Origin: JBKJTP01 sp046590195 | GTDB taxonomy: Bacteria > Bacteroidota > Ignavibacteria > Palsa-1295 | Length of the DNA: 40,972 nucleotides | Direction of reading: 5' to 3' | Assembly (NCBI GenBank): GCA_046590195.1 | Contig: JBKJTP010000102.1 | Coordinates: 1 to 40,972 of the forward strand | Part shown: positions 24,855-33,443 of the stretch, in pieces | Layout of the letters: every line of letters begins with the position of its first letter | Position numbering within the stretch: the stretch's first letter is position 1 | Notes under the pieces: generated by a model | What the model was told of the DNA's origin: nothing | Seen by the model: the letters and a program-made list of their open reading frames with translations, nothing else | Database searches by the model: none | Made by a program: the position numbers and the translations under genes

Positions 24855-25796
24855 TCAAGCTTCAAGTGAATGTGTGTGAAGTGGATCCGTCCTAAGTGAA
24901 TCAAGTATCTGACCAAGTTCGGACAGATCGTTAGAAGTGATTGCGCCAATCGCGTTTAGTGGAGTCATGTAGGGCCGCATGGATCGGCCACCAACTACGA
25001 TGTCGGTCTCAGCGGGAAGCAGGCGCCGAAGAGTCGTCAACTCACCTGCAAGCTCTAGATCATCCCCAGGATAGACGATGCTGAGTGCAACGGCTCTTGC
25101 ACCGCTTCGGATAGCAGCGTTTGCAATGTCAGCGGCTGGCAAACTAGCACCTAGATAAACAACTCTCCAGCCGAGATTACCAGCAGAGACAGCGATAAGC
25201 AACGCAGCCAGCTCATGCAGCTGTGCAGCAGGCGTTGCAACTACGAGTGTAGGCCCATTGCTTGCGCCGGTGAACGACCGCGTCTTCATCCCAAGGCTAT
25301 GACGGACGATAGCGCTGGCAAAGTGCTCATGAGCCGCAGTGATCGACCCATCACGCCACTTCTCGCCGATCAACTCGAGTAGCGGAGCCATCACCAGTTG
25401 TAGCGCACCGTGCGAGCCGAGATCCTTGTAGGCATCTGAAAGCGCCGCTTCAAGAGACACTGCATCTAGAACATCAATAGCAGCAACGCAACGACCAATG
25501 ATCTCGCCGGGAGTGGAACGGGGACTACTCGTTGGTGTCTGGTTCTTGATGCTCTGATCAAGCTCTCGAAGATCCTCGGTGCTCATCTTCGCCACGAGCC
25601 CGATGCGTCTGCCCGCATCCGTTACCGACTTTAAAAGCTGGAGTCTTTCGACCTGCGCCTCGGAGTAAGTCCGGCGGTTGGTATCGGTCCTTTCTGGGTC
25701 AATAGCGCCGTAGCGTCTTTCCCACACACGGATGACATGGGCACTCAGGCCCACCCGGTTTGCGACCACTTTCATCGTGTTGAGGGAATCTATCAT
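24855..25796 (-). CDS. carH: MerR-family B12-dependent photoreceptor regulator (CarH/LitR)
   Basis: 313 residues from the ATG at 25796 (TTG at 25808 or ATG at 25775 also possible). The N-terminal MerR-type winged helix has LSAHVIRVWERRYGAIDPER and NRRTYSEAQVERL. A helical cobalamin-cap domain holds W147-x9-E157-H158 (WRDGSITAAHEH), the W-x9-EH signature of adenosylcobalamin photoreceptors, and a Rossmann domain follows with the likely lower-axial ligand His194 in AAQLHELA and a VVGGRSM turn. In the family, dark-state tetramers with AdoCbl repress carotenoid genes and light breaks the Co-C bond and releases DNA. The gene is divergent from the carotenoid operon, as expected, and tandem 11-bp repeats lie just upstream. 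Light control here is inferred. Confidence 0.9.
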   Translation of the reverse strand: MIDSLNTMKVVANRVGLSAHVIRVWERRYGAIDPERTDTNRRTYSEAQVERLQLLKSVTDAGRRIGLVAKMSTEDLRELDQSIKNQTPTSSPRSTPGEIIGRCVAAIDVLDAVSLEAALSDAYKDLGSHGALQLVMAPLLELIGEKWRDGSITAAHEHFASAIVRHSLGMKTRSFTGASNGPTLVVATPAAQLHELAALLIAVSAGNLGWRVVYLGASLPAADIANAAIRSGARAVALSIVYPGDDLELAGELTTLRRLLPAETDIVVGGRSMRPYMTPLNAIGAITSNDLSELGQILDSLRTDPLHTHSLEA

Positions 25797-25800
25797 GATA

Positions 25801-25833
25801 TTAGACAAGTTATAGACAAAAGATGAACAACCA
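25801..25833. promoter_or_regulatory. Three tandem 11-bp repeats, putative CarH operator
   Basis: TTAGACAAGTT, ATAGACAAAAG and ATGAACAACCA lie end to end, with the block ACAA at the same place in each unit. The Thermus CarH operator is known to be made of three 11-bp direct repeats contacted by one tetramer, so period and copy number fit. The array begins four bases upstream of the carH ATG. Confidence 0.6.
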
Positions 25834-25936
25834 GCCCCACCTGTTTTGTTCGCAGCAAAGCCGAACTGTTTATCCTATAAAACAGCACAATAGGCGATAG
25901 TTTGCCAGTGAACCCCACTCGCTGCTAGCTTAGTCC

Positions 25937-25963
25937 ATGTTAGACAACATTAGCAGCTGTCTA
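25937..25963. promoter_or_regulatory. Second TAGACA site pair before the carotenoid operon
   Basis: ATGTT-AGAC-AACAT (25937-25950) contains TTAGACAA, the core of the tandem repeats near carH, and TGTCTA, its reverse complement, occurs at 25958-25963 touching the start codon of the first carotenoid gene. It could be a second regulator contact. Only the match to the repeat core supports this. Confidence 0.4.
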
Positions 25964-27507
25964 TGTCAAAAGACGTTATTGTTATAGGCGCCGGGCCTGG
26001 CGGACTCGCATCCGCGATGCTCCTGGCCGCTCAGGGGCTGAAAGTAAAGGTGATCGAACGGCTACCCGTTATCGGCGGCAGGACTTCGAGCATCGAAGCA
26101 TCAGGATACAAATTCGATCTGGGCCCAACATTCTTTCTCTATCCAAGGGTCTTGAAAGAGATCTTCGAGATCGCGGGTACAAGTCTCGATCGAGAAGTTG
26201 AGATGATCAAACTCGACCCGCAATACCGTATTCAGTTTGGTGCTGGCGGGGAGTTGAACTGCACGCCTGACGTGGAAACGATGGCGCGTGAGATCGCCAA
26301 GCTTTCGCCGAGCGATGCTCCCGGTTTTCAACGATTTCTCGATGAGAATAGAACCAAGCTTGCTCGCATGGAGCCGTGTCTCGAGAGCCCGTTCAATAGC
26401 TGGAAGGATCTGGCGCAGGACCGTGTGCTCAAGATGCTGCCGATGCTTCGACCCCATCAATCGGTCGATACCTATCTGAAGCGATTTTTCAAAGATGAGC
26501 GCGTACGACTGGCGTTTTGCTTTCAGTCGAAGTACCTCGGCATGTCGCCGTTCAAATGTCCGAGCCTCTTTTCCATTCTCTCATTCCTCGAGTATGAGTA
26601 TGGAGTCTATCATCCTGTCGGTGGATGCAATGCGATCACACAGGCGATGGCTCGCGTAGCGAGGAAGCTTGGCGTGGAGATACTGCTTGATGAACCGGTG
26701 GAAGAGATGATGTTTAGTGGCAAGCGAGCCACAGGCGTGAGAACAAACAAGGCAACGCATCAGGCTGAAGCGATCGTATTGAACGCAGACTTTGCTCGCG
26801 CGATGGAGCGCCTCGTCCCCGATCATCTTCGCAAGAAGTGGACGAACAAGAAGCTCGCGTCAAAGAAGTATTCCTGCTCTACGTTCATGATGTACCTAGG
26901 GGTAGAAGGCACGTTCGATCTTCCACATCATACGATTCATATCTCAGAGGACTACGAGAAGAATCTCGATGAGATCGAGAACAAGCATGTACTCAGCGAT
27001 GATCCAAGTTTCTACGTGCAGAACGCCAGCGTGACCGATCCGACACTTGCTCCGAAGGGACACTCAGCACTCTACATTCTCGCGCCTGTGACTCATCAGC
27101 ATAAGAATGTGGATTGGGCAAAGGAGGCAGGGCCATTCCGCGAGAAGATGCTCCGCCAGATCAGGAAGGCCGGGTATACTATCGATCCGAGCAAGATCCG
27201 CTACGAACGAGTCATCACTCCAGCAGACTGGGACACGAAGTACGAGATCTATAAAGGTGCGACTTTCAATCTATCGCATACCCTGGATCAGATGCTTCAT
27301 CTCCGACCTCACAACAAGTTCGAGGATCTCGATGGCGTATATCTTGTGGGTGGCGGCACACATCCAGGAAGCGGTCTGCCCGTGATCTTCGAGAGCGCTC
27401 GTATCAGCAGCAGTCTATTGATGAAGGATCTTGGAGCAACGAGCGAAACAGTCCGACGTCATACAAATCTGCATCACGGCACAACTTCGAGCATGGCGCA
27501 TACATGA
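25963..27507 (+). CDS. CrtI/CrtN-family carotenoid desaturase
   Basis: 514 residues. The N-terminal dinucleotide-binding motif VIVIGAGPGGLASAMLLAAQG with GGRTSS marks an FAD enzyme; the C-terminal GGGTHPGSGLPVIFESARIS is the phytoene-desaturase signature. The family introduces double bonds into C40 phytoene or C30 dehydrosqualene, at the membrane surface. Size is normal. It heads a six-gene operon and overlaps the aldehyde dehydrogenase gene by four bases (ATGA). Whether the substrate is C30 or C40 cannot be read from the sequence; the downstream dehydrogenase, acyltransferase and glycosyltransferase point to a staphyloxanthin-like route. Confidence 0.85.
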   Translation: MSKDVIVIGAGPGGLASAMLLAAQGLKVKVIERLPVIGGRTSSIEASGYKFDLGPTFFLYPRVLKEIFEIAGTSLDREVEMIKLDPQYRIQFGAGGELNCTPDVETMAREIAKLSPSDAPGFQRFLDENRTKLARMEPCLESPFNSWKDLAQDRVLKMLPMLRPHQSVDTYLKRFFKDERVRLAFCFQSKYLGMSPFKCPSLFSILSFLEYEYGVYHPVGGCNAITQAMARVARKLGVEILLDEPVEEMMFSGKRATGVRTNKATHQAEAIVLNADFARAMERLVPDHLRKKWTNKKLASKKYSCSTFMMYLGVEGTFDLPHHTIHISEDYEKNLDEIENKHVLSDDPSFYVQNASVTDPTLAPKGHSALYILAPVTHQHKNVDWAKEAGPFREKMLRQIRKAGYTIDPSKIRYERVITPADWDTKYEIYKGATFNLSHTLDQMLHLRPHNKFEDLDGVYLVGGGTHPGSGLPVIFESARISSSLLMKDLGATSETVRRHTNLHHGTTSSMAHT

Positions 27508-29030
27508 TCGCTAGGGAACATCTGTCGAATGCAGTAGTGATCGAAGCGCTGGGTGTCGTGGTTGCTGATGCGATGGATCGCGCCCGTCGGGCACAGCGAT
27601 CGTGGGGACGCTCGTCTCTCAGAAGTCGACGCGTACTTCTGCGAAGCCTGAGGCATGTAATCGCGAGTAACTCCATGGAGTTAGCAGAAGCGTCCGCTGT
27701 GCAGCGTGGTCGACCAGCAGCAGAATCCTTGACGGCCGAAGTATTGCCGTTGCTCGAAGCATGCAGATTCCTCGAGCGAGAATTGGCAAGCGTACTCGCA
27801 AGCAAGCGCGTCGGGAGTCGCCATAGACCGATCTGGCTCCAAGGCGTGACAAGCGTGATCGTGCGAGAGCCATACGGCGTGATGCTGATCATCGGCCCGG
27901 GCAACTATCCGTTATTGCTGCCGGGAGTTCAAATGATCCAGGCGATCGCCGCTGGCAACGCCGTGCTGCTCAAACCGGGTATTGGTGGTACGCCTTCGGC
28001 GCAAAGGCTGATAGCACTGATGCATGAGGCCGGATTCGATAAAGACCTATGCATACTCTTACCTGAAACAGTGCATGCCGCTGTTGCCACGATTGATCTT
28101 CGGCCAGATAAGGTGATCTTCACCGGATCATCCGCAACAGGTCAACATATCCTGCGTCAACTCGCCAACCACGCCATTCCGTCAACGATGGAGCTAAGCG
28201 GTTGCGATGCCGTCATCATTCGCGAGGACGCCGATCTTGATCTCGCAGCGTCGGCTATCGCGTTCAGCTTGACGCTGAATGATGGTGCAACCTGTATGGC
28301 GCCTCGAAGAGTATTTGTGAATACTCGCGTTGTGAAGAAGTTCGAGGCTCTGCTGACAACTAAGCTTTGTGCAAGGCTGAAGAACGGCGCATACTTCAAG
28401 ACTTTAGCGCAAGCGAGCCCGATCGAGCGATTGTCAGCATCACTGAACGCTAGCATTGCGCAGGCGATCGACATTGGAGCTGAGATCATTCATGGTAGTA
28501 TCGATCAACAACGATCTATGATCTATCCAGTGATCATCTCGAATGTGCCGTACGGATCCGATCTCCTTCAGGAAGATCACTTTGCACCGCTCCTAGCGAT
28601 CGCGATAGTTGCGACAGATGCAGAAGCTGTCGGCATGGCAAACGATCATGCGCTCGGACTCGGTGCATCGATCTTCACTCAGGACCTAGAAGCAGCGACC
28701 AGAATGGCGAGAGTGTTAGACGTGGGAGTGGTCGGCATCAACGATCTGATCATCCCGACAGCTGATGCGCGATTGCCTCTTGGTGGAAGGAAACAGAGTG
28801 GTTTCGGGAGCACACAGGGAGCAGAGGGACTGCTCGAGATGACAGTGCAAAAAGTTATCAGCGTGAATCGGAAGAAGACTCGTCAAGCCTATGCACCGAT
28901 CCGCGAAGCCGATGCCCCGCTGTTCGCATCGTTTGCCCAATTCACTCATTTGCAGGGCTTTCGATCGAGGGCGCGTGCTTTGCTCGCTCTCATCGAGCAA
29001 CTTAAAAGATTCAAACGTCCAAACCATTAA
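27504..29030 (+). CDS. Aldehyde dehydrogenase of the carotenoid operon
   Basis: 508 residues of the NAD(P)-dependent aldehyde dehydrogenase superfamily: cofactor loop VIFTGSSATGQHIL, general base Glu230 in TMELSGCDAV and nucleophile Cys264 in NDGATCMAPRRVFV; the 34-residue Glu-Cys spacing is standard. The end differs from canonical ALDHs and carries a basic extension of about 60 residues (from VISVNRKKT on). In C30 carotenoid routes an AldH oxidises a terminal carotenal to the acid, the attachment point for sugar; that is the likely job here. It overlaps the preceding desaturase gene and lies 21 bases before the next CrtI-family gene. Confidence 0.85.
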   Translation: MIAREHLSNAVVIEALGVVVADAMDRARRAQRSWGRSSLRSRRVLLRSLRHVIASNSMELAEASAVQRGRPAAESLTAEVLPLLEACRFLERELASVLASKRVGSRHRPIWLQGVTSVIVREPYGVMLIIGPGNYPLLLPGVQMIQAIAAGNAVLLKPGIGGTPSAQRLIALMHEAGFDKDLCILLPETVHAAVATIDLRPDKVIFTGSSATGQHILRQLANHAIPSTMELSGCDAVIIREDADLDLAASAIAFSLTLNDGATCMAPRRVFVNTRVVKKFEALLTTKLCARLKNGAYFKTLAQASPIERLSASLNASIAQAIDIGAEIIHGSIDQQRSMIYPVIISNVPYGSDLLQEDHFAPLLAIAIVATDAEAVGMANDHALGLGASIFTQDLEAATRMARVLDVGVVGINDLIIPTADARLPLGGRKQSGFGSTQGAEGLLEMTVQKVISVNRKKTRQAYAPIREADAPLFASFAQFTHLQGFRSRARALLALIEQLKRFKRPNH

Positions 29031-29051
29031 TAGATAGCTTGCTAAACGAAT

Positions 29052-30590
29052 ATGATGTATCAGCAAACGGATAGAGTAGGCGTTATTGGTGGTGGACTGG
29101 GTGGCCTGAGCGCAGCGTGTACGCTCGCTGCACGCGGTCAAAAGGTCATTCTCTTTGAGCGCAATGAGTGGCTCGGCGGCAAGGCTGCGGTGCTCGAAGC
29201 GGAAGGCTTCCGCTTTGATATGGGGCCGACGATTCTCACAGTACGTTCTGTATTACGACGGATCTTCGCTGAAGCCGGAGAGCACCTAGAAGATCATCTT
29301 GAATTGATCAGGCTCGATCCGCAGTGGCGTTGCTTCTTTGAAGACGGTGCTACGCTCGACCTTCATCAGAATATCGGTGCAATGTCAACGACGCTCGACA
29401 AGTTTGCACCGGGTACCGATGCAGGCCGACACTACCGTGACTTCATTGCACTGAGCGAGCGCCTACACGGGATCTCTGACAACTACTTCTTCAATAAGCC
29501 CATCGGTGGGATCGGCGATATGTTCGACATGAAGACGTCGTTCGATACGAAGGTACTCGGCGATGTTCTTTCGATGAGGATGGGTAGAACGGTTGCGAGT
29601 ACGATCCGCGAATTCACTCCGGATCCCCGTGTTGCGCAGATGCTCGATCATTTCACGCAGTATGTGGGCTCGTCACCATACGGCTCACCAGCAATCCTCT
29701 GCGCTATTGCACATATGCAGACGGAGGAAGGCGTCTGGTATCCTGTCGGAGGTACACGCGCGGTGGCGGTTGCACTCGAGAATCTAGCGATCAGACTTGG
29801 TGTGGACATCCGCACCTCGACTGGCATCAGCAAGATAGTGCAAAACGGCGGCGCAGTTGCTGGCGTGGTCACGAACAGCGGCGAGCAGATTCGGCTTAGT
29901 TCAGTCGTGTCAAACTCTGATTCAGTTCGCACGCACCAAGAGCTTCTCGATAAGAAGAGCTCGACACGCTTTATGTCACGAAGAAAGTATGAGCCTGCGT
30001 GCTCGGGTGTTGTGCTGTATCTTGGATTAAACAAGCGTTATGAGCATCTCGCACATCACGATTTTGTCTTCAGCCGAGATCCGCATGAGGAATTCGACTG
30101 GATCTATAAGAAGGGCGAGCCTGCACCGGACCCAACATGCTATCTCGCTGCAACCTCGTTCTCTGATCCAACAACAGCACCCGCAGGAGGCGAAGCTCTT
30201 TACATACTCGTGCATACTCCATATCTTCGTCCGCATCATGATTGGAAGAAGATGTTGCCAGCGTATCGGCAGGTCATACTCGAAAAGCTAAAGCGAACCG
30301 CGGGCATGCAGGATATCGAAGAGCGCATCGTCTTCGAGCAAGCTCTTACGCCGCAGGATATCAACGATCGATATCACGTGCTCAACGGCGCGATCTATGG
30401 GCTAGCTAGCCATGGCCGCTTTCTTGGTGCGTTCAAGCCCGGCAATCGATCGCCGGACGTGAAGGGACTTTATCTCGCAGGCGGATCTGCGCATCCAGGT
30501 CCAGGCATGCCGATGGTAATGATGAGCGGATGGATAGCAGCAGATACGCTGCATAAGGATCAAAGCGTTAGTGCGACCGTAGCAGCATGA
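29052..30590 (+). CDS. Second CrtI-family enzyme, possibly CrtP/CrtNb-like oxygenase
   Basis: 512 residues with the FAD motif RVGVIGGGLGGLSAACTLAA and GGKAAVLEAEGF, and the C-terminal GGSAHPGPGMPMVMMSGWIA. It is a paralogue of the desaturase two genes upstream but distinct from it. In staphyloxanthin-type clusters one CrtI homologue desaturates and the other (CrtP, or CrtNb in methanotrophs) oxidises the terminal methyl to an aldehyde, supplying the aldehyde dehydrogenase. I infer the oxidase role from the pairing with AldH; it could instead be a further desaturase. It overlaps the acyltransferase gene by four bases. Confidence 0.8.
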   Translation: MMYQQTDRVGVIGGGLGGLSAACTLAARGQKVILFERNEWLGGKAAVLEAEGFRFDMGPTILTVRSVLRRIFAEAGEHLEDHLELIRLDPQWRCFFEDGATLDLHQNIGAMSTTLDKFAPGTDAGRHYRDFIALSERLHGISDNYFFNKPIGGIGDMFDMKTSFDTKVLGDVLSMRMGRTVASTIREFTPDPRVAQMLDHFTQYVGSSPYGSPAILCAIAHMQTEEGVWYPVGGTRAVAVALENLAIRLGVDIRTSTGISKIVQNGGAVAGVVTNSGEQIRLSSVVSNSDSVRTHQELLDKKSSTRFMSRRKYEPACSGVVLYLGLNKRYEHLAHHDFVFSRDPHEEFDWIYKKGEPAPDPTCYLAATSFSDPTTAPAGGEALYILVHTPYLRPHHDWKKMLPAYRQVILEKLKRTAGMQDIEERIVFEQALTPQDINDRYHVLNGAIYGLASHGRFLGAFKPGNRSPDVKGLYLAGGSAHPGPGMPMVMMSGWIAADTLHKDQSVSATVAA

Positions 30591-31357
30591 GTGAGCAGCC
30601 ACATATCTCACCATTGCTAGTTCGGTGGTTCACATGGTATTCACGGCGCTTGATTCAGCGTCACTTCCACTCATTGCGTATTTCAACATCGGCAGGATCG
30701 AGCGATGTCGATGATCGACCTGTCGTGCTCTATACCAACCATGCATCCTGGTGGGATCCGTTGGTAGGGCTGGTCGTGATCAACACGCGATTCAAGGAGC
30801 GTCCACTCTATGCACCGATAGACGCAGCGATGCTGGCGAAGTACAAGATGTTCAGGAGCATGGGATTCTTTGGCGTCGAGAAGGACACTCGCAAGGGAGC
30901 CATCGACTTCCTAACGCATTCAACGAGCGTACTCAACAAGGGAGATGCAATACTAGCGGTGACTGCTCAAGGTCGCTTCGCAGATGTCCGAGAGAGACCT
31001 GTAGGCATCAAGCGCGGTCTTGGACATCTATCTCTGAAAGTACCGGATGCGGTGTTCATTCCTGCCTGCATCGAGTATGTGTTCTGGGAAGAGAAGCTAC
31101 CGGAGATCCTGGTTCGATTTGGAAGTCCAGTGGAGATGTCTGATGGCGCAGAGCTCGAGATGAATCTATCCAGACTGGAAGGAGCACTCGAGAAGACCCA
31201 AGATGAACTTGCAGAGCTGTCACAGAGGCGGGACGTAGCAGCGTTTTCAATGCTGATATCTGGCCGGTCCGGTTTGGGTGGCGTCTACGATCGTTGGCGC
31301 TCAGTTCGCGCAAGATTATGCGGTGAGGAATTTAAGACGGAGATCGGAAGTGTATGA
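30587..31357 (+). CDS. PlsC-family acyltransferase of the carotenoid operon
   Basis: 256 residues of the glycerolphosphate acyltransferase superfamily. The catalytic H-x4-D motif is NHASWWD (His52, Asp57); FFGVEKDTRKGAIDF and FIPACIEYVFWEEKLPEI correspond to later family blocks. The family normally acylates lysophosphatidate, but its place between carotenoid genes suggests it esterifies the sugar of a glycosylated carotenoid, as CrtO does in Staphylococcus. Start and stop both overlap neighbouring genes by four bases. Confidence 0.8.
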   Translation: MSEQPHISPLLVRWFTWYSRRLIQRHFHSLRISTSAGSSDVDDRPVVLYTNHASWWDPLVGLVVINTRFKERPLYAPIDAAMLAKYKMFRSMGFFGVEKDTRKGAIDFLTHSTSVLNKGDAILAVTAQGRFADVRERPVGIKRGLGHLSLKVPDAVFIPACIEYVFWEEKLPEILVRFGSPVEMSDGAELEMNLSRLEGALEKTQDELAELSQRRDVAAFSMLISGRSGLGGVYDRWRSVRARLCGEEFKTEIGSV

Positions 31358-32511
31358 TGATCGAGTACTTCACGGTGGCTTGCCTCATCTTCGCAGTAAT
31401 ACCCTGCGCGATGTTCCTGTGGAACATTGGGGTCTATCGACGTTTACCGAAGGCGAGGCACGAAGCAGCATCCGATAACTCACTCCGAATATCGGTGCTC
31501 ATACCCGCACGCAACGAGGAGAAGAATATCGAAGCAGCATTGCGATCGATCCTTGCGAACGACTACAGCGGCTATGAAGTCATTGTGATGAACGATCACT
31601 CGACTGACCATACCGCGTCGATCGTCGAGCGACTTGCGACAATGCACCCGAATCTTAGGCTCGTCGAAGCACCACTGCTTCCGCACGGATGGTGCGGCAA
31701 GCAGCACGCTTGCTTTCAGCTTGCCAAGCTCGCGAAAGGCGATCTCATCGCATTCCTCGATGCAGATGTCCGGCTCTCCTCTGATGCGATAGGAAGAATG
31801 GTCGGCTTCATGGATCACAATAAGGCGGCACTCGCGAGTGGTGTGCCGAGACAGAGCTTTGGCAGCTTTGCTGATCGATTGCTCATACCACAGATCCACT
31901 TCGTATTGCTCGGCTTTCTGCCGATCTGGGCGATGCGCAGATTCAAGATGCCATCGATGTCAGGCGGCTGCGGGCAACTGTTCATCGCACAAAGGCTTGC
32001 ATACGATGTTTGTGGCGGACACAGCAAGTTGCCGGAGTCGCTTCATGATGGATTGAAGCTGCCAAGAGCCTTCCGCGACGCAGGATTTCCAACTGATCTC
32101 TTCGACGCAACAGATATTGCGTCATGCAGAATGTATACCTCCAACTCCGAGACTGTATTGGGCTTGGGAAAGAACGCTCATGAAGGACTCGGAGCGAAAG
32201 GGACGATCGTGCCAATGACGGGCATGCTGTTGCTCGGTCAGGTAGCTCCGACCATACTTCTTATGCTAGACATGGTTAGTGGCTCAGCGATATCATGGTC
32301 AGTCATGGCAGCTGTTATTGCTGCATATCTGCCGCGCATGATAGCTGTCAAACGTTTCAAGCAACCGCTTGTGAGCGCGTTGCTGCACCCGATCTCTATC
32401 GTCGGCTTGCTTTCGATCCAATGGATGGCGTTTTTCCGTCATCGCTCCGGAAAACCATCAAGTTGGAAAGGACGCACCTATGCTGACGTCAATCCGGCCG
32501 GCGGCAGTTAA
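31354..32511 (+). CDS. Family 2 glycosyltransferase, CrtQ-like
   Basis: 385 residues. A membrane helix at 5-25 (FTVACLIFAVIPCAMFLW) precedes a GT2 domain: ISVLIPARNEEKNIEAALRS, VMNDHSTDHT, LPHGWCGKQHACFQLA and the metal-binding FLDADVRL. Two or three more helices near the C-terminus (MTGMLLLGQVAPTILL, AVIAAYLPRMIAV, SIVGLLSIQWMAFF) anchor it to the membrane. This layout matches CrtQ-type glycosyltransferases that attach glucose to a carotenoid carboxylate, using UDP-sugar on the cytoplasmic face. The exact acceptor is inferred. It overlaps the acyltransferase gene by four bases and is followed after 29 bases by a thioredoxin-like gene. Confidence 0.8.
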   Translation: MMIEYFTVACLIFAVIPCAMFLWNIGVYRRLPKARHEAASDNSLRISVLIPARNEEKNIEAALRSILANDYSGYEVIVMNDHSTDHTASIVERLATMHPNLRLVEAPLLPHGWCGKQHACFQLAKLAKGDLIAFLDADVRLSSDAIGRMVGFMDHNKAALASGVPRQSFGSFADRLLIPQIHFVLLGFLPIWAMRRFKMPSMSGGCGQLFIAQRLAYDVCGGHSKLPESLHDGLKLPRAFRDAGFPTDLFDATDIASCRMYTSNSETVLGLGKNAHEGLGAKGTIVPMTGMLLLGQVAPTILLMLDMVSGSAISWSVMAAVIAAYLPRMIAVKRFKQPLVSALLHPISIVGLLSIQWMAFFRHRSGKPSSWKGRTYADVNPAGGS

Positions 32512-32540
32512 TTTCCCCACACAGAATCAGTCAACAATTT

Positions 32541-33050
32541 ATGTCCGTTCTATTGCTATTGGTCCAGTGGCTCGCTGTGCTTCAGCTTCTTGGCGAAGAC
32601 CCAGCCGAAGATCAGTTCGGAGAAGCTGTAAGCTGGAGCAAGTTCGCGTCGAAGCCGTTTGTGCTCGTGATCGGGGATCGTGAAGCGGCTGACCGCGCCA
32701 CTACCATTGGGACTGCGCTTCATGCTGCGCACAACACGCGGCACATCAAGCCGGAGCTACATCTGCATTCAACCACGGCAGATGAAAAACTCAAGGTGAT
32801 CGCGGTTGCGGCACTGCCCGATGTGCCAGGCATCTTCAAAGGACTATTCCGTAGTGGCTTCAAAGATGAAGGCAAGACCGGAGTCATCCTCGATTGGGAC
32901 CGCCTGCTCGCACGAAGCTGTGGATATAGAGATGGGACGGTCCTGCTGGTCTATAAATCTCCTGACTCCGATCTACTTCGCATCAGCGAAGTGAGCACGA
33001 AGGATCAAGCGATCGCCTTCGTATCAAAGCTCGCACTCTCGGCGAAGTGA
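32541..33050 (+). CDS. Exported thioredoxin-fold-like protein, unknown
   Basis: 169 residues with a hydrophobic N-terminal segment (MSVLLLLVQWLAVLQLLG) that is probably a signal peptide or anchor. The remainder reads like a thioredoxin-type fold of the YtfJ sort: KPFVLVIGDREAADRATTIG, LKVIAVAALPDVPGIFKGLF, GVILDWDRLLARSCGYRDG and TVLLVYKSPDSDLLRI. No CxxC pair is present, so it is not a standard oxidoreductase. It is the last gene before the terminator and probably belongs to the carotenoid operon, but its part in the pathway is unknown. Confidence 0.6.
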   Translation: MSVLLLLVQWLAVLQLLGEDPAEDQFGEAVSWSKFASKPFVLVIGDREAADRATTIGTALHAAHNTRHIKPELHLHSTTADEKLKVIAVAALPDVPGIFKGLFRSGFKDEGKTGVILDWDRLLARSCGYRDGTVLLVYKSPDSDLLRISEVSTKDQAIAFVSKLALSAK

Positions 33051-33136
33051 TCTCACTCGTCCTGATCTAAGCTATGCCGCTGAGCACGTCTATGACTGCA
33101 GCACATCGAAAGGACCAAAAATAAGCCAGTTATTCA

Positions 33137-33168
33137 CGCCGCCTTGAAGAGGGCGGCGTTCTTGTTTT
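33137..33168 (+). terminator. Rho-independent terminator of the carotenoid operon
   Basis: CGCCGCC (33137-33143), 8-nt loop, GGCGGCG (33152-33158), then TTCTTGTTTT. The stem equals that of the copper operon terminator. Confidence 0.85.
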
Positions 33169-33443
33169 AAGACTTCATTAGCCGAATTGGTCCGCGCACA
33201 AAAAAGCTTCCACATCAGTAAAGATTTCTTTATATGCGTCTCAACGAGCAAGTGTCTTTCTCCTGATTCCGAGGAATAACATCCATCAGCGATACGTGGC
33301 ACCGCGATTGACCATGGGCAGAATGGATAATTCGGATGGTAGCACTGAAATGATTAACACTACGATCCGGCATAGCCATCCATGAGTCAGATCGACCGAT
33401 GAAAGGGTCCATCTGCACACTTTTATAATTCTCGTCTCCGGCC
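33169..33443. other. Region upstream of nosZ
   Basis: 275 bases with no credible gene. TATAAT at 33424-33429 lies 14 bases before the nosZ ATG, a possible -10 box, though no good -35 box precedes it. I looked for an FNR/DNR-type site (TTGAT-N4-ATCAA), expected before denitrification genes, and found none. Confidence 0.4.

Noticed and set aside
33169..33443. FNR/DNR box expected before nosZ
   Set aside because: No TTGAT-N4-ATCAA-like palindrome could be found in this interval.
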